A stretch of DNA of 64,000 nt from an uncultured Holophagaceae bacterium. GTDB lineage: Bacteria; Acidobacteriota; Holophagae; Holophagales; Holophagaceae. The DNA is taken from positions 62,001-126,000 of the forward strand of contig CAIZZF010000030.1 of NCBI GenBank assembly GCA_903937385.1. Direction: 5' to 3'. How positions within the stretch are numbered: the stretch's first letter is position 1; every line of letters starts with the position of its first letter. Below the pieces are notes generated by a model. That model was not told the origin of the DNA. It saw nothing but the letters and a program-made list of their open reading frames with translations, and did no database searches. Made by a program: the position numbers and the translations under genes. Positions 1 to 8,594 of this stretch are shown here, in pieces.

Positions 1-39
1 GTCGGGGCAGGGGGCAGGGCAAGTCGAAATTCCGACAGG

Positions 40-459
40 TTACTGGACTCGGAGGATGTCGAGGGCGGAAGTGGCCATGGCTTTGGCGGCTTTGACCACG
101 GCGATGTTGGCCTCGTAGGCCCGGCTGGCCTCGGTGAGGTTCACCATCTCCTCGACCGGGTTGACGTTGGGGTAGCTCACCACACCGTCGGGGTCGGCAT
201 CGGGGTGACCGGGCTCGTAGCGGGTCAGAAAGGGCTCCTGGCTGGTCTTGACCCCCGCGATGCGAACGCCGGCGTTGGCCAGGGCCCCCGCGAAGCCCAG
301 GTCCTGGGAGGCGAAGACCGCATCCTTGCGGCGGTAGGGGCCGCCTTCCTTGGTGTGGGTGGTCTCGCTGTTGGCGATGTTGGCGGCGATGAGCTGCACC
401 CGGAGCCGCTGGGCGGCCATTCCCGTGCTGGCGATGTCGAGGATCTGACTGATGCTCAT
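40..459 (-). CDS. flgC: Flagellar basal-body rod protein FlgC
   Basis: A 139-aa proximal-rod subunit of the flagellar basal body, secreted by the flagellar export apparatus into the periplasmic rod. The N-terminus has the conserved rod/hook helix with the LIAANIANSET signature (ANxANxxT type). The C-terminus has the matching EEMVNLTEASRAYEANIAVVKAAK helix region that packs against it. Length is normal for FlgC. Its start codon overlaps the flgB stop by one base (TGATG), so the two genes are translationally coupled. fliE is commonly the next gene, but that would lie outside the window. Confidence 0.95.
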   Translation of the reverse strand: MSISQILDIASTGMAAQRLRVQLIAANIANSETTHTKEGGPYRRKDAVFASQDLGFAGALANAGVRIAGVKTSQEPFLTRYEPGHPDADPDGVVSYPNVNPVEEMVNLTEASRAYEANIAVVKAAKAMATSALDILRVQ

Positions 460-878
460 CAGTGTGCGCTCGCTTCCCGGATGAGGAGGTAGAGCTTCCG
501 AAGCTCGACTTGCATGAAGGTGGAGGCGGTCTGGTAGGCGGTCTGGGTGCGGGCCATGAGCATGTTCTCCCGGTCCAGGTTCACGTCATTGCCATCGTTG
601 CGTTCAGCGCTGGGCTTCAGGGCATCCGTGCTGGGAGGAAGGCTGCTGCTGGGGCTGCCCTGGAGGTGCATGGCGTGGGTGGCGGCCAGGGATGTGGGCG
701 ATTTTTGCCCTTCAATGGCCGATTTCAGGGCGCCCTCGAAGCTGAAGTCCTTGGTCCGGTAGCCCGGGGTATCGAGGTTGGCCAGGTTGGAAGCAATGAA
801 CGCCTGCCGCTTGGAAGCCAGCGTCAGGGCCTGGTCCATGGTCTGGATCATCCTGTTGCCGCTGGTCAGATCGAACAT
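459..878 (-). CDS. flgB: Flagellar basal-body rod protein FlgB
   Basis: A 139-aa proximal-rod protein. Key features are the N-terminal motif AFIASNLANLDTPGYRTKD, typical of FlgB/FlgC rod proteins, and a C-terminal helix with NMLMARTQTAYQTASTFM. The reading frame is open to about 929, but the ATG at 876-878 (MFDLTSGN) matches the normal FlgB N-terminus and has an AGGG element about eight bases upstream, so I chose it. It is the first gene of a minus-strand unit with flgC. The 154 bp upstream separate it from the divergent STAS gene and should hold promoters for both directions. Confidence 0.93.
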   Translation of the reverse strand: MFDLTSGNRMIQTMDQALTLASKRQAFIASNLANLDTPGYRTKDFSFEGALKSAIEGQKSPTSLAATHAMHLQGSPSSSLPPSTDALKPSAERNDGNDVNLDRENMLMARTQTAYQTASTFMQVELRKLYLLIREASAH

Positions 879-1032
879 GGTGCACCCTGCAGAATGGGCC
901 GGGTTGGTTCCGGCTGCTGCCTGATCCATGCAGCCTGCGTGCCGAATTCGGCGGGCGCATGGGATCCCTGTTCTGCCCCTTGCGCGGGACTGCGCCTCCC
1001 TTGATACACTGGCCCCTCACCCCGAGGCCTCT

Positions 1033-1368
1033 ATGAAAATGAGTACACGGCAGCACAACGATGTCCTGATCCTCTCCCCCGAGGGGAAAATCACGCTCGG
1101 GGATGGCGACCAGGAGCTGGGCGAGGCGGTTCGCACCTCCCTGCTGAACGGCGCCCGGAAGATCGTCATCAACTTCAGCAAGGTGAGCTACCTGGATTCG
1201 TCCGGCGTGGGCGAGCTGGTGGGCTGCTACACCTCCATCAAGGGCAAGGGCGGGGAGCTGCGCATCTGCGGCATGAGCTCCAAGATCTTCAGCCTCATCA
1301 AGATGACCAGCCTCCACTCGGTCTTTGAAGTGAAGGACACCGAGGAAGAAGCCCTCGCCGGTTTCTAG
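1033..1368 (+). CDS. STAS-domain anti-sigma-factor antagonist
   Basis: A 111-aa single STAS domain protein of the SpoIIAA/RsbV class. Proteins of this family bind an anti-sigma factor or related partner, and binding is switched off by serine phosphorylation. The sequence VSYLDSSGVGELVG contains the conserved phosphorylatable DSSG serine loop, followed by the usual LRICGMSSKIFSLIKMT segment. The start at 1033 has GAGG nine bases upstream; a longer open frame from 928 lacks family similarity. No anti-sigma kinase or phosphatase partner is visible nearby. It ends four bases before the Omp85 gene, so the two may share a transcript. Confidence 0.9.
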   Translation: MKMSTRQHNDVLILSPEGKITLGDGDQELGEAVRTSLLNGARKIVINFSKVSYLDSSGVGELVGCYTSIKGKGGELRICGMSSKIFSLIKMTSLHSVFEVKDTEEEALAGF

Positions 1369-1372
1369 GTCG

Positions 1373-4300
1373 GTGCCTCCCCGCGCCGGTCTGCTCCTTC
1401 TGCTCCTGGCGCTGGCTCCCGTCAGCGCCCAGGGTGCCGAGGGCGTCAGGCCTCTGACAGCCCTCCGCATCGAAGGCGGCGACCTGGACGACCGCCGCTT
1501 CGCCGCTGCGGCCCTGGGTCTGAAGACCGGCATGCCGGTGGATGAGGCGGCCCTCCAACTGGCCCTGGAGGCCGTGCGTCTGGTGGACCGCTACCGCACC
1601 GTGGAGGGCCGCCTGCAGGCTGATGGGTCGGTGTCGCTGGTCCTCGAGCCGCTGCGCCCCGTGGCCTCCTGGACCTGGGAGGGTGACCCGGTCCCGAAGC
1701 GCCTTCAGAAGACCCTGCTGCCTGAGCTTCGCCACGGTCAGCGCGTAGGGGCCCAGCGCCGGGCAGTTCTTTCCGGCCTCATCGAGCAGCGCCTCCGGGA
1801 GGCCGGCTACCCCCAGGCCCGGGCTGTGCTGGCCGAGGCGGACCAGGGGCGGCAGCTCCGGCTCCGCGTGAGCCTTGGAGCACCCCTCCTGGTCCGCGCA
1901 GTCCGTCTGGAGGGTGATCCCGCCCCCTACACTCGGGAGGGCCTCCTCAAGGCTGCGGGCCTCGTGGAGGGGGTCTCCATCTGGACGCCGACCATGCTCC
2001 GCGAGGCCCAGCGGAAGCTCCGCCAGCGCTTCGTGAAAGATGACCGCCTCGAGGGCTCGGTGCGTCTCAGCCCGGCGGAGGGCGCCCAGGATGTCCTCGT
2101 CATGGAGGTGCACCCGGGTCCGCTGGTGAAGCTGGAGGCCGGTGGCCTGAGTTTCTTCGCCGCCCTTCTGGGCCAGCCCTCTCTCTCGGACTTCGTGCCC
2201 CTGGCCCGCGCTGAGCGCTACTCCCCCAGCCTCCTGGAGGAAGGGGCCGGCCGCATCACCACCAGCTTCCGCGACCAGGGCTACCCCGAAGTGAAGGTCT
2301 CCTACACTCGGAAGGTGACGGCGGGCAGTCCGGACCGGCCCGAGGCGGTCGCTCTGGTCTACACCGTCGAGCCGGGTCCCCAGCGGACCCTGGGGCAGGT
2401 GCACTTCGAGGGCAACAAGGAGGTGTCTGAGCGGGAGCTCCAGGCGGCGGTGGTCCTGCCCCGGCGGAACCTCATCCAAGCCCCCTTCGCCAAGACGGAG
2501 GCGGTGAAGGGTCTTGAGGAGCGCGTCACCGCCCTCTACCTGCAGCGGGGGTTCCCCGAGGTCCGGGTCCGCCGTCGGGTGGATCAGGCCAAGGACGGCT
2601 CGGTGGAAGTGCGTTTCATCATCCGGGAAGGCCGCCGGCGCTTCCTGGATGCCCTCATCCTGGAACTGCCGGGCGAGCCTGGGTTCCCCCGAGAGCGGCT
2701 TGCCCAGGGGCTGCTGCAGGTCTTCTCGGACCGGCCCGTGGCGGTTCCCGGGACCCATCGCTACCCGTCGGATCGCCGTCACCTGCAAGGGTTTGAGGGA
2801 ACCCTCGAGGCCACGGAGCAGGGCGCGCGCCTGACCTTCAAGCCGCCGCTGCCCCTGGTCCGCAACGACCTCGCGCTGGTGGTGGCAGACCTCCGCCAGC
2901 GCCTGTCCTCCGCCGGGGCCGAGACCCCCCAGGTCAAGCTGGCCCTGGAGGAGGGCGACCTCCAGTCCGTCGTGCGCATCCAGATCCCCTCCCAGCCCCT
3001 GGACGCGATTCGCCGCCTGGTCGTGCAGGGCAGCGACCGGACGCGGGCCGAAGCAGTGCTGCGCGAGTTCCCTGCCATTCCGGGCGCGACCTTGGATCCC
3101 GTGGGGCTCGATGGGAGTCAGATCCAGCTAGGGGGGCTCGGGGCCTTCCAGCGGGTGGACCTCCTCACGCTGAAGAACCTGCCAGGTCAGGAGACGCAGC
3201 TTTGGCAGCGGGGAGACCTCGCCCTCCGCCTGGAGGAGCGCAGCCCCTGGGTGTTCTCCGAAGGCTTCGGCTACGACAAGACCCAGGGCTACTTCTTTGG
3301 GCTCAATGCCCAGCGTCTGAATGTGGGCGGCATGGGCCGCACGCTGGACTTCGGCCTGCGGGCGGGGGACCAGAGCCTGGACAGCAAGACCCTCCGACGC
3401 GCCTTTCCCACGGGCGAGATCAAGCGGTCCCTGGACAGCTACAGCATCGGCTATACGGATCCCTGGTTCCTGCCCAGCGCTCTGGATGGCTGGCTGGCCA
3501 CTCGCACCCGGTTCCACATGGAGGGTGCCTACCTCGAGGAGGCCCAGGCTGCCTACCTGGCGCGCCGCCGGCGCTTCATCCCCAGCCTGGAGTGGAAGCT
3601 CGGCCCGGTGCAGTCGGTCCAGCTGGGCTACCGCTACGAGCGGGTGGAGGTCGCCTCCAACACCGATAGCCATGGCGTGCCCCTCATCTCTGACACGGAC
3701 CTCTTCCTGATCGCCCGCACGCCGGGCCGGAGCGTCATCTCCGCGCCCTACCTCCAGGTGGTGGTGGATCGTCGGGACCGCGCCTACGATCCCACCCAGG
3801 GCTCCTATTTCCAGGGGCGGCTGGAGCTGGCCAACCAGGCCTTCGGCACCTCCGCCAACAGCAGCTTCGTGAAGCTGGACCTTCGCCAGCAGTGGAACTG
3901 GCCCGTGGGGTTCCATGCGGAGTATGGCGTGGTCATGGCCAACTTCCGGCTGGGCCTGGCCCGGCCCACGGCCCACTCCGCCGAGGATCTGCCCCTCTCC
4001 GAGCGCTTCTTCGGTGGCGGCTCCTTCACCGTGCGCGGCGTGGAACCGGACATGCTGGGAGACATCCAGCGCACCGACTCCAGTGGCAAGACGCTGGCTC
4101 AGCCCCTCCCACTCGGCGGTCAGGGCCTCGCCGTGGTGAACCTGGAATACCGGTTCCCGCTGCTCGGGTGGCAGAGCGTCTGGGGCGAAGTCTTCGTCGA
4201 TTCGGGCCAGGTCTACCGCAGCCTCCACCCGGATCCCGGCACGGTGGCACCCTTCCCGGCCTTGCGCACCACCCTGGGAGTGGGCCTCATCCTCAAGCTG

Positions 4301-4423
4301 GGGTTCCCCCTCAAGCTCGAATATGCCTCGGACTGGAAGCGCATCCTGGGCCGCCCCCGGACCCAGGGCGAGCGGGACACGCAGCTGAAGAGCCTGCTGA
4401 TCTCCACGGGCTACCAGTTCTGA
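1373..4423 (+). CDS. BamA/TamA-family (Omp85) outer-membrane protein with many POTRA domains
   Basis: A 1016-aa outer-membrane protein of the Omp85 superfamily, which inserts or exports beta-barrel proteins. The GTG start gives a signal peptide (hydrophobic LLLLLLALAPVSA, cleaved near SAQG). Residues about 25-620 form a long periplasmic part with repeated POTRA-like segments, for example VRAVRLEGDP near 180 and GQVHFEGNKEVSEREL near 345. The last 400 residues are the barrel, with the family's FFGGGSFTVRGVEPD motif (VRGx of strand-6 loop) and terminal STGYQF ending in Phe. It is longer than a standard BamA (about 800 aa). No skp, lpxD or fabZ neighbours are present, so it may be a second paralogue or a TamA-like protein. 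The start lies four bases after the STAS stop. Confidence 0.88.
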   Translation: MPPRAGLLLLLLALAPVSAQGAEGVRPLTALRIEGGDLDDRRFAAAALGLKTGMPVDEAALQLALEAVRLVDRYRTVEGRLQADGSVSLVLEPLRPVASWTWEGDPVPKRLQKTLLPELRHGQRVGAQRRAVLSGLIEQRLREAGYPQARAVLAEADQGRQLRLRVSLGAPLLVRAVRLEGDPAPYTREGLLKAAGLVEGVSIWTPTMLREAQRKLRQRFVKDDRLEGSVRLSPAEGAQDVLVMEVHPGPLVKLEAGGLSFFAALLGQPSLSDFVPLARAERYSPSLLEEGAGRITTSFRDQGYPEVKVSYTRKVTAGSPDRPEAVALVYTVEPGPQRTLGQVHFEGNKEVSERELQAAVVLPRRNLIQAPFAKTEAVKGLEERVTALYLQRGFPEVRVRRRVDQAKDGSVEVRFIIREGRRRFLDALILELPGEPGFPRERLAQGLLQVFSDRPVAVPGTHRYPSDRRHLQGFEGTLEATEQGARLTFKPPLPLVRNDLALVVADLRQRLSSAGAETPQVKLALEEGDLQSVVRIQIPSQPLDAIRRLVVQGSDRTRAEAVLREFPAIPGATLDPVGLDGSQIQLGGLGAFQRVDLLTLKNLPGQETQLWQRGDLALRLEERSPWVFSEGFGYDKTQGYFFGLNAQRLNVGGMGRTLDFGLRAGDQSLDSKTLRRAFPTGEIKRSLDSYSIGYTDPWFLPSALDGWLATRTRFHMEGAYLEEAQAAYLARRRRFIPSLEWKLGPVQSVQLGYRYERVEVASNTDSHGVPLISDTDLFLIARTPGRSVISAPYLQVVVDRRDRAYDPTQGSYFQGRLELANQAFGTSANSSFVKLDLRQQWNWPVGFHAEYGVVMANFRLGLARPTAHSAEDLPLSERFFGGGSFTVRGVEPDMLGDIQRTDSSGKTLAQPLPLGGQGLAVVNLEYRFPLLGWQSVWGEVFVDSGQVYRSLHPDPGTVAPFPALRTTLGVGLILKLGFPLKLEYASDWKRILGRPRTQGERDTQLKSLLISTGYQF

Positions 4424-4430
4424 GCGGACT

Positions 4431-5609
4431 TCAGGCCGGCTGGTGGGGCCAGGAGTCGGGCTCAGCCACGGGCAGGTGGATGTGGAAGGTGGAGCCTTCG
4501 CTTGGTCGGGATTCGGCGCTGATGGTGCCCTGGTGCGCCCGGATGATGGACTCGCAGAGGGCGAGGCCCAGCCCTGTGCCTCGCTTGCTGCCCCGCTCCT
4601 TGGTGGAGTAGTAGGGCTCGAAGATCATGGGCAGGCTCTCCGCCGGGATGCCCATGCCGGAGTCGTGGAGCTGGATGTGGAGATAGGACCCGGGGGCGAG
4701 GTTCTTGTCGTCCTGCTCCGTGACCTCACAGAGCTCGGTCGAGATCGCGAACCTGCCGCCGGAAGGCAGGGCCTCACGGGCATTCTGAGCGAGGGCCTCG
4801 AAGGCCTTCATGAGGTTGGCCTCGTTGTGCCGGATGAGCACCTCGCCGGCCCGGAAATCGAACTCCGGGCGGATGGAGGAACCCGCCAGGGTGGCGAGGA
4901 CGGACCTGCGGAGCAGGGCATTCAGCGGACTCACCTGGTTGTGGTGATTGGAGGGATTGGCGAGCATCAGCAGGCGCCGCCCCAGCTGGCGAACCTGATC
5001 GGAACTCTGCTCACTCTTCGCGAGGATCTTGTAGGCCTCGCTGGCTGGGTCCAGCTTGATCTGGGCGAGGCTTACGGCGGTCAAGATGGCCTGGAGCAGG
5101 TTGTTGTAGTCGTGGGCGATGCCTCCGAGCAGGACGCTCAGCGCGGCATGGTGCCGCAGGCGGTTGGCCTCGGCCTCCAGCTTCTGCTTCTGCCGGAGCT
5201 GCTCCTCTGCGGAGAGCCGGTGGGCGATGGTCATGAGGGCCGATTCAAAGCGCTGCCCCTGAATGGGCTTCAGCACGTATTGGTCGATACCGATCTCCAT
5301 GGACCGCATCAGGTAGTCGGTCTGCTCGAAGGCGGTGGTGACCATGATGGGTACATTGCGATCCAGGCTGCGGATCTCCCGGGCCATGGTGAGGCCGTCC
5401 ATGTTCGGCATCTGGATGTCGGTGACCACGAGGTCCGTGGGCTTCTTCCGGAAGGCTGCCAGGCCCTCGGCGCCATCTTTGGCCACCACGAGGTGGCCGG
5501 CCCGTCGCCGGAGGAATACGCCGATCTCTTCCCGTGCGCTGGGGTCATCCTCGACGTAGAGGATGGTCAAGGTCTTCAGGAAGGCGGCATCCAGGCTGTC
5601 GTTGGTCAT
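4431..5609 (-). CDS. Receiver-histidine kinase hybrid (REC-HisKA-HATPase)
   Basis: A 392-aa cytosolic signalling protein without membrane segments. Residues 14-125 are a CheY-like receiver (acidic pocket EDD at 20-22, phospho-acceptor Asp64 in VTDIQMPNMDG, Lys114 in KPI). A short helix leads to a HisKA-like segment with GGIAHDYNNLL (His166). The C-terminal ATPase domain has the N-box AQNAREA, G1 HDSGMGIP, F-box FEPYYSTK and G2 GTGLGLAL. The GIAHDYNN H-box is typical of kinases that also sit next to receivers. The start overlaps the stop of the CHASE kinase upstream by four bases (ATGA), so the two form one operon and probably one phosphorelay. The input is presumably phosphoryl transfer from that kinase. 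Confidence 0.9.
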   Translation of the reverse strand: MTNDSLDAAFLKTLTILYVEDDPSAREEIGVFLRRRAGHLVVAKDGAEGLAAFRKKPTDLVVTDIQMPNMDGLTMAREIRSLDRNVPIMVTTAFEQTDYLMRSMEIGIDQYVLKPIQGQRFESALMTIAHRLSAEEQLRQKQKLEAEANRLRHHAALSVLLGGIAHDYNNLLQAILTAVSLAQIKLDPASEAYKILAKSEQSSDQVRQLGRRLLMLANPSNHHNQVSPLNALLRRSVLATLAGSSIRPEFDFRAGEVLIRHNEANLMKAFEALAQNAREALPSGGRFAISTELCEVTEQDDKNLAPGSYLHIQLHDSGMGIPAESLPMIFEPYYSTKERGSKRGTGLGLALCESIIRAHQGTISAESRPSEGSTFHIHLPVAEPDSWPHQPA

Positions 5610-8227
5610 GACTGGGCGCCGCTGACGGGCACCAGAAGGGCGAACTCCGCTCCCTGCGGTAGGTTCCTGGCGGTGATACGGCCTCCCATGTTGCGCTCGA
5701 TGATCTGCTTCGACATATAGAGTCCGATGCCGGTGCCCGATTCGTGGGTCGAGAAGTAGGGCTCAAAAATCCTATCCAGTAAGGCCTCTGGAATGCCACC
5801 TCCATTGTCCTGGAGCGTGAGGCGGCCCTGGCCCTGGGCCTGCGCCAGATGGATGCTGATCCGTCCGCTGGTGGCTTTGGCATCCAGGATAGACCTCTTC
5901 GCGTTGGTGAGCAGGTTCAGCAGCACCTGGGAGTACTCGTTGGGGTGACCAAACAGGATGACGTCCTCGGGGGCATCGATGGTGATGGCGATGCCCATGG
6001 CCTCGAAGTTCACGTCCACCAGGGCCAGGGCGGCGCGGACCTGCTCCAGGGCGGAGAAGCTGACCATGGCTTTGTCGGGCCGGAAGAAGTTCCTGAAGTC
6101 GTTGATGGTCGAGGACATCTTCTGGATCAGGAGCTCCCCCTTCGCCAGGGACTGTTCTAGGGAGGCCTTGTCCAGCTCCCCGTAGTGGAAGGCGTCCCTC
6201 ACGTTTGCGATCACCATGCTCAGGGCGTTCAGCGGCTGTCGCCACTGGTGGGCGATGTTGCCGATCATCTCGCCCATGGCGGCCTGTCGGCTCTGGTTGA
6301 TGAGCATCTGATCCTTCTGGCGCAGCTGGGTGACAGCCTCTCCGACGCGGGCCTCCAGGGAGCGGTTGAGCTCCTCGAGCTGGGTCTGCCGCAGCTGGAG
6401 TTCGTCTTCGATGCGCTTGCGTTCGCTGATGTCTGCAAAGGTCCAGATGCTGCCGGCGGAGGGGTCGTGAGGGTCGATGGCGTTCCCTTGCAGGCTGGCC
6501 CAGAAGATCGATCCGTCCTTGCGCGCCAGGGCCAGCTCAGTCCGGAAGACGTCTCCCCGCCAGAGCACGGGATAGGCTTCGCGGCCAAGCTGCGCGTAGG
6601 CCTCCTCGGAGGGGTAGAGGAACCGCGTGGGTCGATCCGCCATCTCCTCCTGGGTGTAGCCGCAGATCTCACTCATCCCCGGATTGCACCAGATCTGCTG
6701 GCGGTCTTTCACGAAGGTGATGCCAATGCTGGCGTTGTCGAGGATGGCCCGCTGCTGCCGGGTGAGCTGGCCGAGCTCCTCGCGGAGGGCCTTCTGCTCG
6801 GTGACGTCGTGGATGATGCAGAAGGCGAGCCGCCCGCGGCCGAAGTCCACGCGGCGGGCGCTCACTTCGGAATCCACCGAATCACCCCCCTTGCGGCGGT
6901 GGACTGTTTCGAAGCGGGCTGAGCCGCGGGCCCAGACGGCCCCCAGGTTCCGCTTCAGGGCCGGAATGCCCTCGGGGTTATTGAGGTCGTCGAGGGTCAT
7001 GCCCCCCAGTTCCTCGGGCGAGTAGCCGAAGTGCTCCGTGGCCCGGTCGTTGGCCTCGAGGATCCGACCCTGGGGATCCACCAGGAGGATGCTGTTGTTG
7101 GCCGACTGCATCAGGGCCTTGAGGCGCTGCTCGCGGGCCCCGGCGAGGGCCACCGCGCGGTCCCGGCTGCGGACCAGGCTCCAGGTGAGCAGGGTCAGCA
7201 GCAGGCTGACCAGGATGCCGAAGTTCAGGATCGTCCCGGCCTTACCGGGGCCCAGACGGGTTGCAAACGCCGGCAGAGCCCGGATCTTCATGGTCCAGAG
7301 ATGGTGGCCGACCTCGATCTCCCGCCGGGCCTGGAAGGTGGCTGGAGATTGGTCCGACTGCGCCTCGACGAGGCTGTCGAACATGCGGTTCTCGGGCGAG
7401 GCTTGCAGCCCATCGAAGATCTCGATGTCCAGGTCCTGGCCCTGCTCGCCCAGCACTCCGGCCATGAGGTCGTTCATGCGGAAGGGGGCGTAGACCCAGG
7501 CCCGGAGCTCCGTGCCCCGCCGGCTGGCATCGTTCTGGGCGATCTCCTGACGGCCGGGGCCCAGGGCGTAGACCGGCAGGTACATCAGGAACCCGGCCTG
7601 GATGTCCTTGTCCGTTTCCTGGACCAGCTTGACCTTGCCCGAGATCGCGATGTCGGCGGTATCTCTCGCCATGTCCAGGGCGGCCCGGCGCACGGGCTCC
7701 GAGTACATGTCGTAGCCGAAGGCCCGGAGGTTGCGGCCCTCGAAAGGCTCAAGGTAGATGATCGAGGTATAGGGGTCCCGGTCGCCGGTGGGCCGGATGG
7801 CGTAGTTCGGGAAGCCCTCTGCGCGCACCGCGGCGACGTGCCTGGCCAGGTCCGCCCGGGGCACGACCACGGCAAAGCCGACGCCCTGGATGCCGGGGTA
7901 GTTCTTGCCAAGGTTCATGCCGGCAATCAGGCGACCGAACTCCTTTCGGCCCACCCGCGCCGTGTTGACGAAGCCGTGCACATCCCGCAGCACCTGCTCG
8001 TAGGTCTTCATGCGCTGCTCGATGCGAAGCTGGGCATCGCGGGTTCGGAACTCGAAGTAGGTCTGCAGCTCCCGCCGAGCCTCCACCTTGGCTTCCTTCC
8101 ACGAGAGCCAGGTCAGCCCCAGACCCCCCAGCAGGACCAGCAGGGGCAGCAGGATTCCCTTGGCCACGCCCTTGGCATCAAGCGGCCAGAAAGGCCGGGA
8201 GCCGTGCGGGGTTCCTGCGGGCATCAC
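5606..8227 (-). CDS. CHASE-domain membrane sensor histidine kinase with two PAS domains
   Basis: An 873-aa inner-membrane sensor kinase. One membrane helix near residues 24-44 (ILLPLLVLLGGLGLTWLSW) precedes a periplasmic CHASE domain with the hallmark NYPGIQGVGFA and the FGYDMYSEPVRR segment. A second helix follows near 330-350. Then come two PAS domains (about 365-480 and 490-610, the latter ending WTFADISERKRIE), a coiled coil, and a kinase core with IGNIAHQWRQPLNAL (His660), N-box NLLTNAKRS, DNGGGIP and GTGIGLYMSK. CHASE domains generally bind small extracellular ligands such as adenine-derivative cytokinins or peptides; the ligand here is unknown. It is the upstream partner of the overlapping receiver-kinase. 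Confidence 0.92.
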   Translation of the reverse strand: MMPAGTPHGSRPFWPLDAKGVAKGILLPLLVLLGGLGLTWLSWKEAKVEARRELQTYFEFRTRDAQLRIEQRMKTYEQVLRDVHGFVNTARVGRKEFGRLIAGMNLGKNYPGIQGVGFAVVVPRADLARHVAAVRAEGFPNYAIRPTGDRDPYTSIIYLEPFEGRNLRAFGYDMYSEPVRRAALDMARDTADIAISGKVKLVQETDKDIQAGFLMYLPVYALGPGRQEIAQNDASRRGTELRAWVYAPFRMNDLMAGVLGEQGQDLDIEIFDGLQASPENRMFDSLVEAQSDQSPATFQARREIEVGHHLWTMKIRALPAFATRLGPGKAGTILNFGILVSLLLTLLTWSLVRSRDRAVALAGAREQRLKALMQSANNSILLVDPQGRILEANDRATEHFGYSPEELGGMTLDDLNNPEGIPALKRNLGAVWARGSARFETVHRRKGGDSVDSEVSARRVDFGRGRLAFCIIHDVTEQKALREELGQLTRQQRAILDNASIGITFVKDRQQIWCNPGMSEICGYTQEEMADRPTRFLYPSEEAYAQLGREAYPVLWRGDVFRTELALARKDGSIFWASLQGNAIDPHDPSAGSIWTFADISERKRIEDELQLRQTQLEELNRSLEARVGEAVTQLRQKDQMLINQSRQAAMGEMIGNIAHQWRQPLNALSMVIANVRDAFHYGELDKASLEQSLAKGELLIQKMSSTINDFRNFFRPDKAMVSFSALEQVRAALALVDVNFEAMGIAITIDAPEDVILFGHPNEYSQVLLNLLTNAKRSILDAKATSGRISIHLAQAQGQGRLTLQDNGGGIPEALLDRIFEPYFSTHESGTGIGLYMSKQIIERNMGGRITARNLPQGAEFALLVPVSGAQS

Positions 8228-8340
8228 CTCTCCAACGCTAAATGGGTAAGAAGGGTCCGAACTCGACTCTCCCAGAGTAGCGAGCAGGAGGCCAGGGGCC
8301 GAGCACTCTCCGTGCTGCCATCCGAATGGTTGCGGGGTCT

Positions 8341-8588
8341 GCGCGCAGCGCGGAACCCCCGGAGAGTAGGAGAGCGAAGCGAGCGGAGGGCTTTGCCCGA
8401 CGCGAGCGCGGGGGTCCGGGGGGAGGCTCCAGCTCCGTCAGCCGAAGGCGTGCGGGAGCAACGCCTGGCGTTGCGATAGCTGGAGGCGCGCAGCGCGGAA
8501 CCCCCGGAGAGCAAAGCGAGCGGAGGGCTTTGCCCGACACGAGCGCGGGGGTCCGGGGGTGTGCGCGCAGCGCGGAACCCCCGGAGAG
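8341..8588. repeat. Cluster of GC-rich hairpin repeats (REP-like)
   Basis: The 367-bp gap between the CHASE kinase and tupA is mostly repeats. A 26-bp unit (GCGCGCAGCGCGGAACCC...) occurs exactly at 8341-8366, 8486-8511 and 8563-8588. A second unit of about 44 bp, containing GGAGGGCTTTGCCCGAC and a run of G, follows the first two copies at 8379-8422 and 8516-8559. The segment 8552-8560 (TCCGGGGGT) is a perfect reverse complement of 8577-8585, giving a 9-bp hairpin. A 21-nt core at 8553-8573 recurs exactly at 21201-21221 and 21295-21315. This suggests a dispersed extragenic palindrome family, and the end copy abuts the tupA stop. Confidence 0.8.
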
Positions 8589-8594
8589 TGCTAG

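Noticed and set aside
980-1010. Sigma-70 promoter for the STAS gene (TTGCGC ... TACACT)
   Set aside because: Spacing between the boxes is 19 bp and both are weak, so the assignment is too uncertain.
1298-2788. 496-aa minus-strand open frame
   Set aside because: Lies antisense to the Omp85 gene; composition is Gly/Leu/His-rich without motifs, as expected for the mirror of GC-rich coding DNA.
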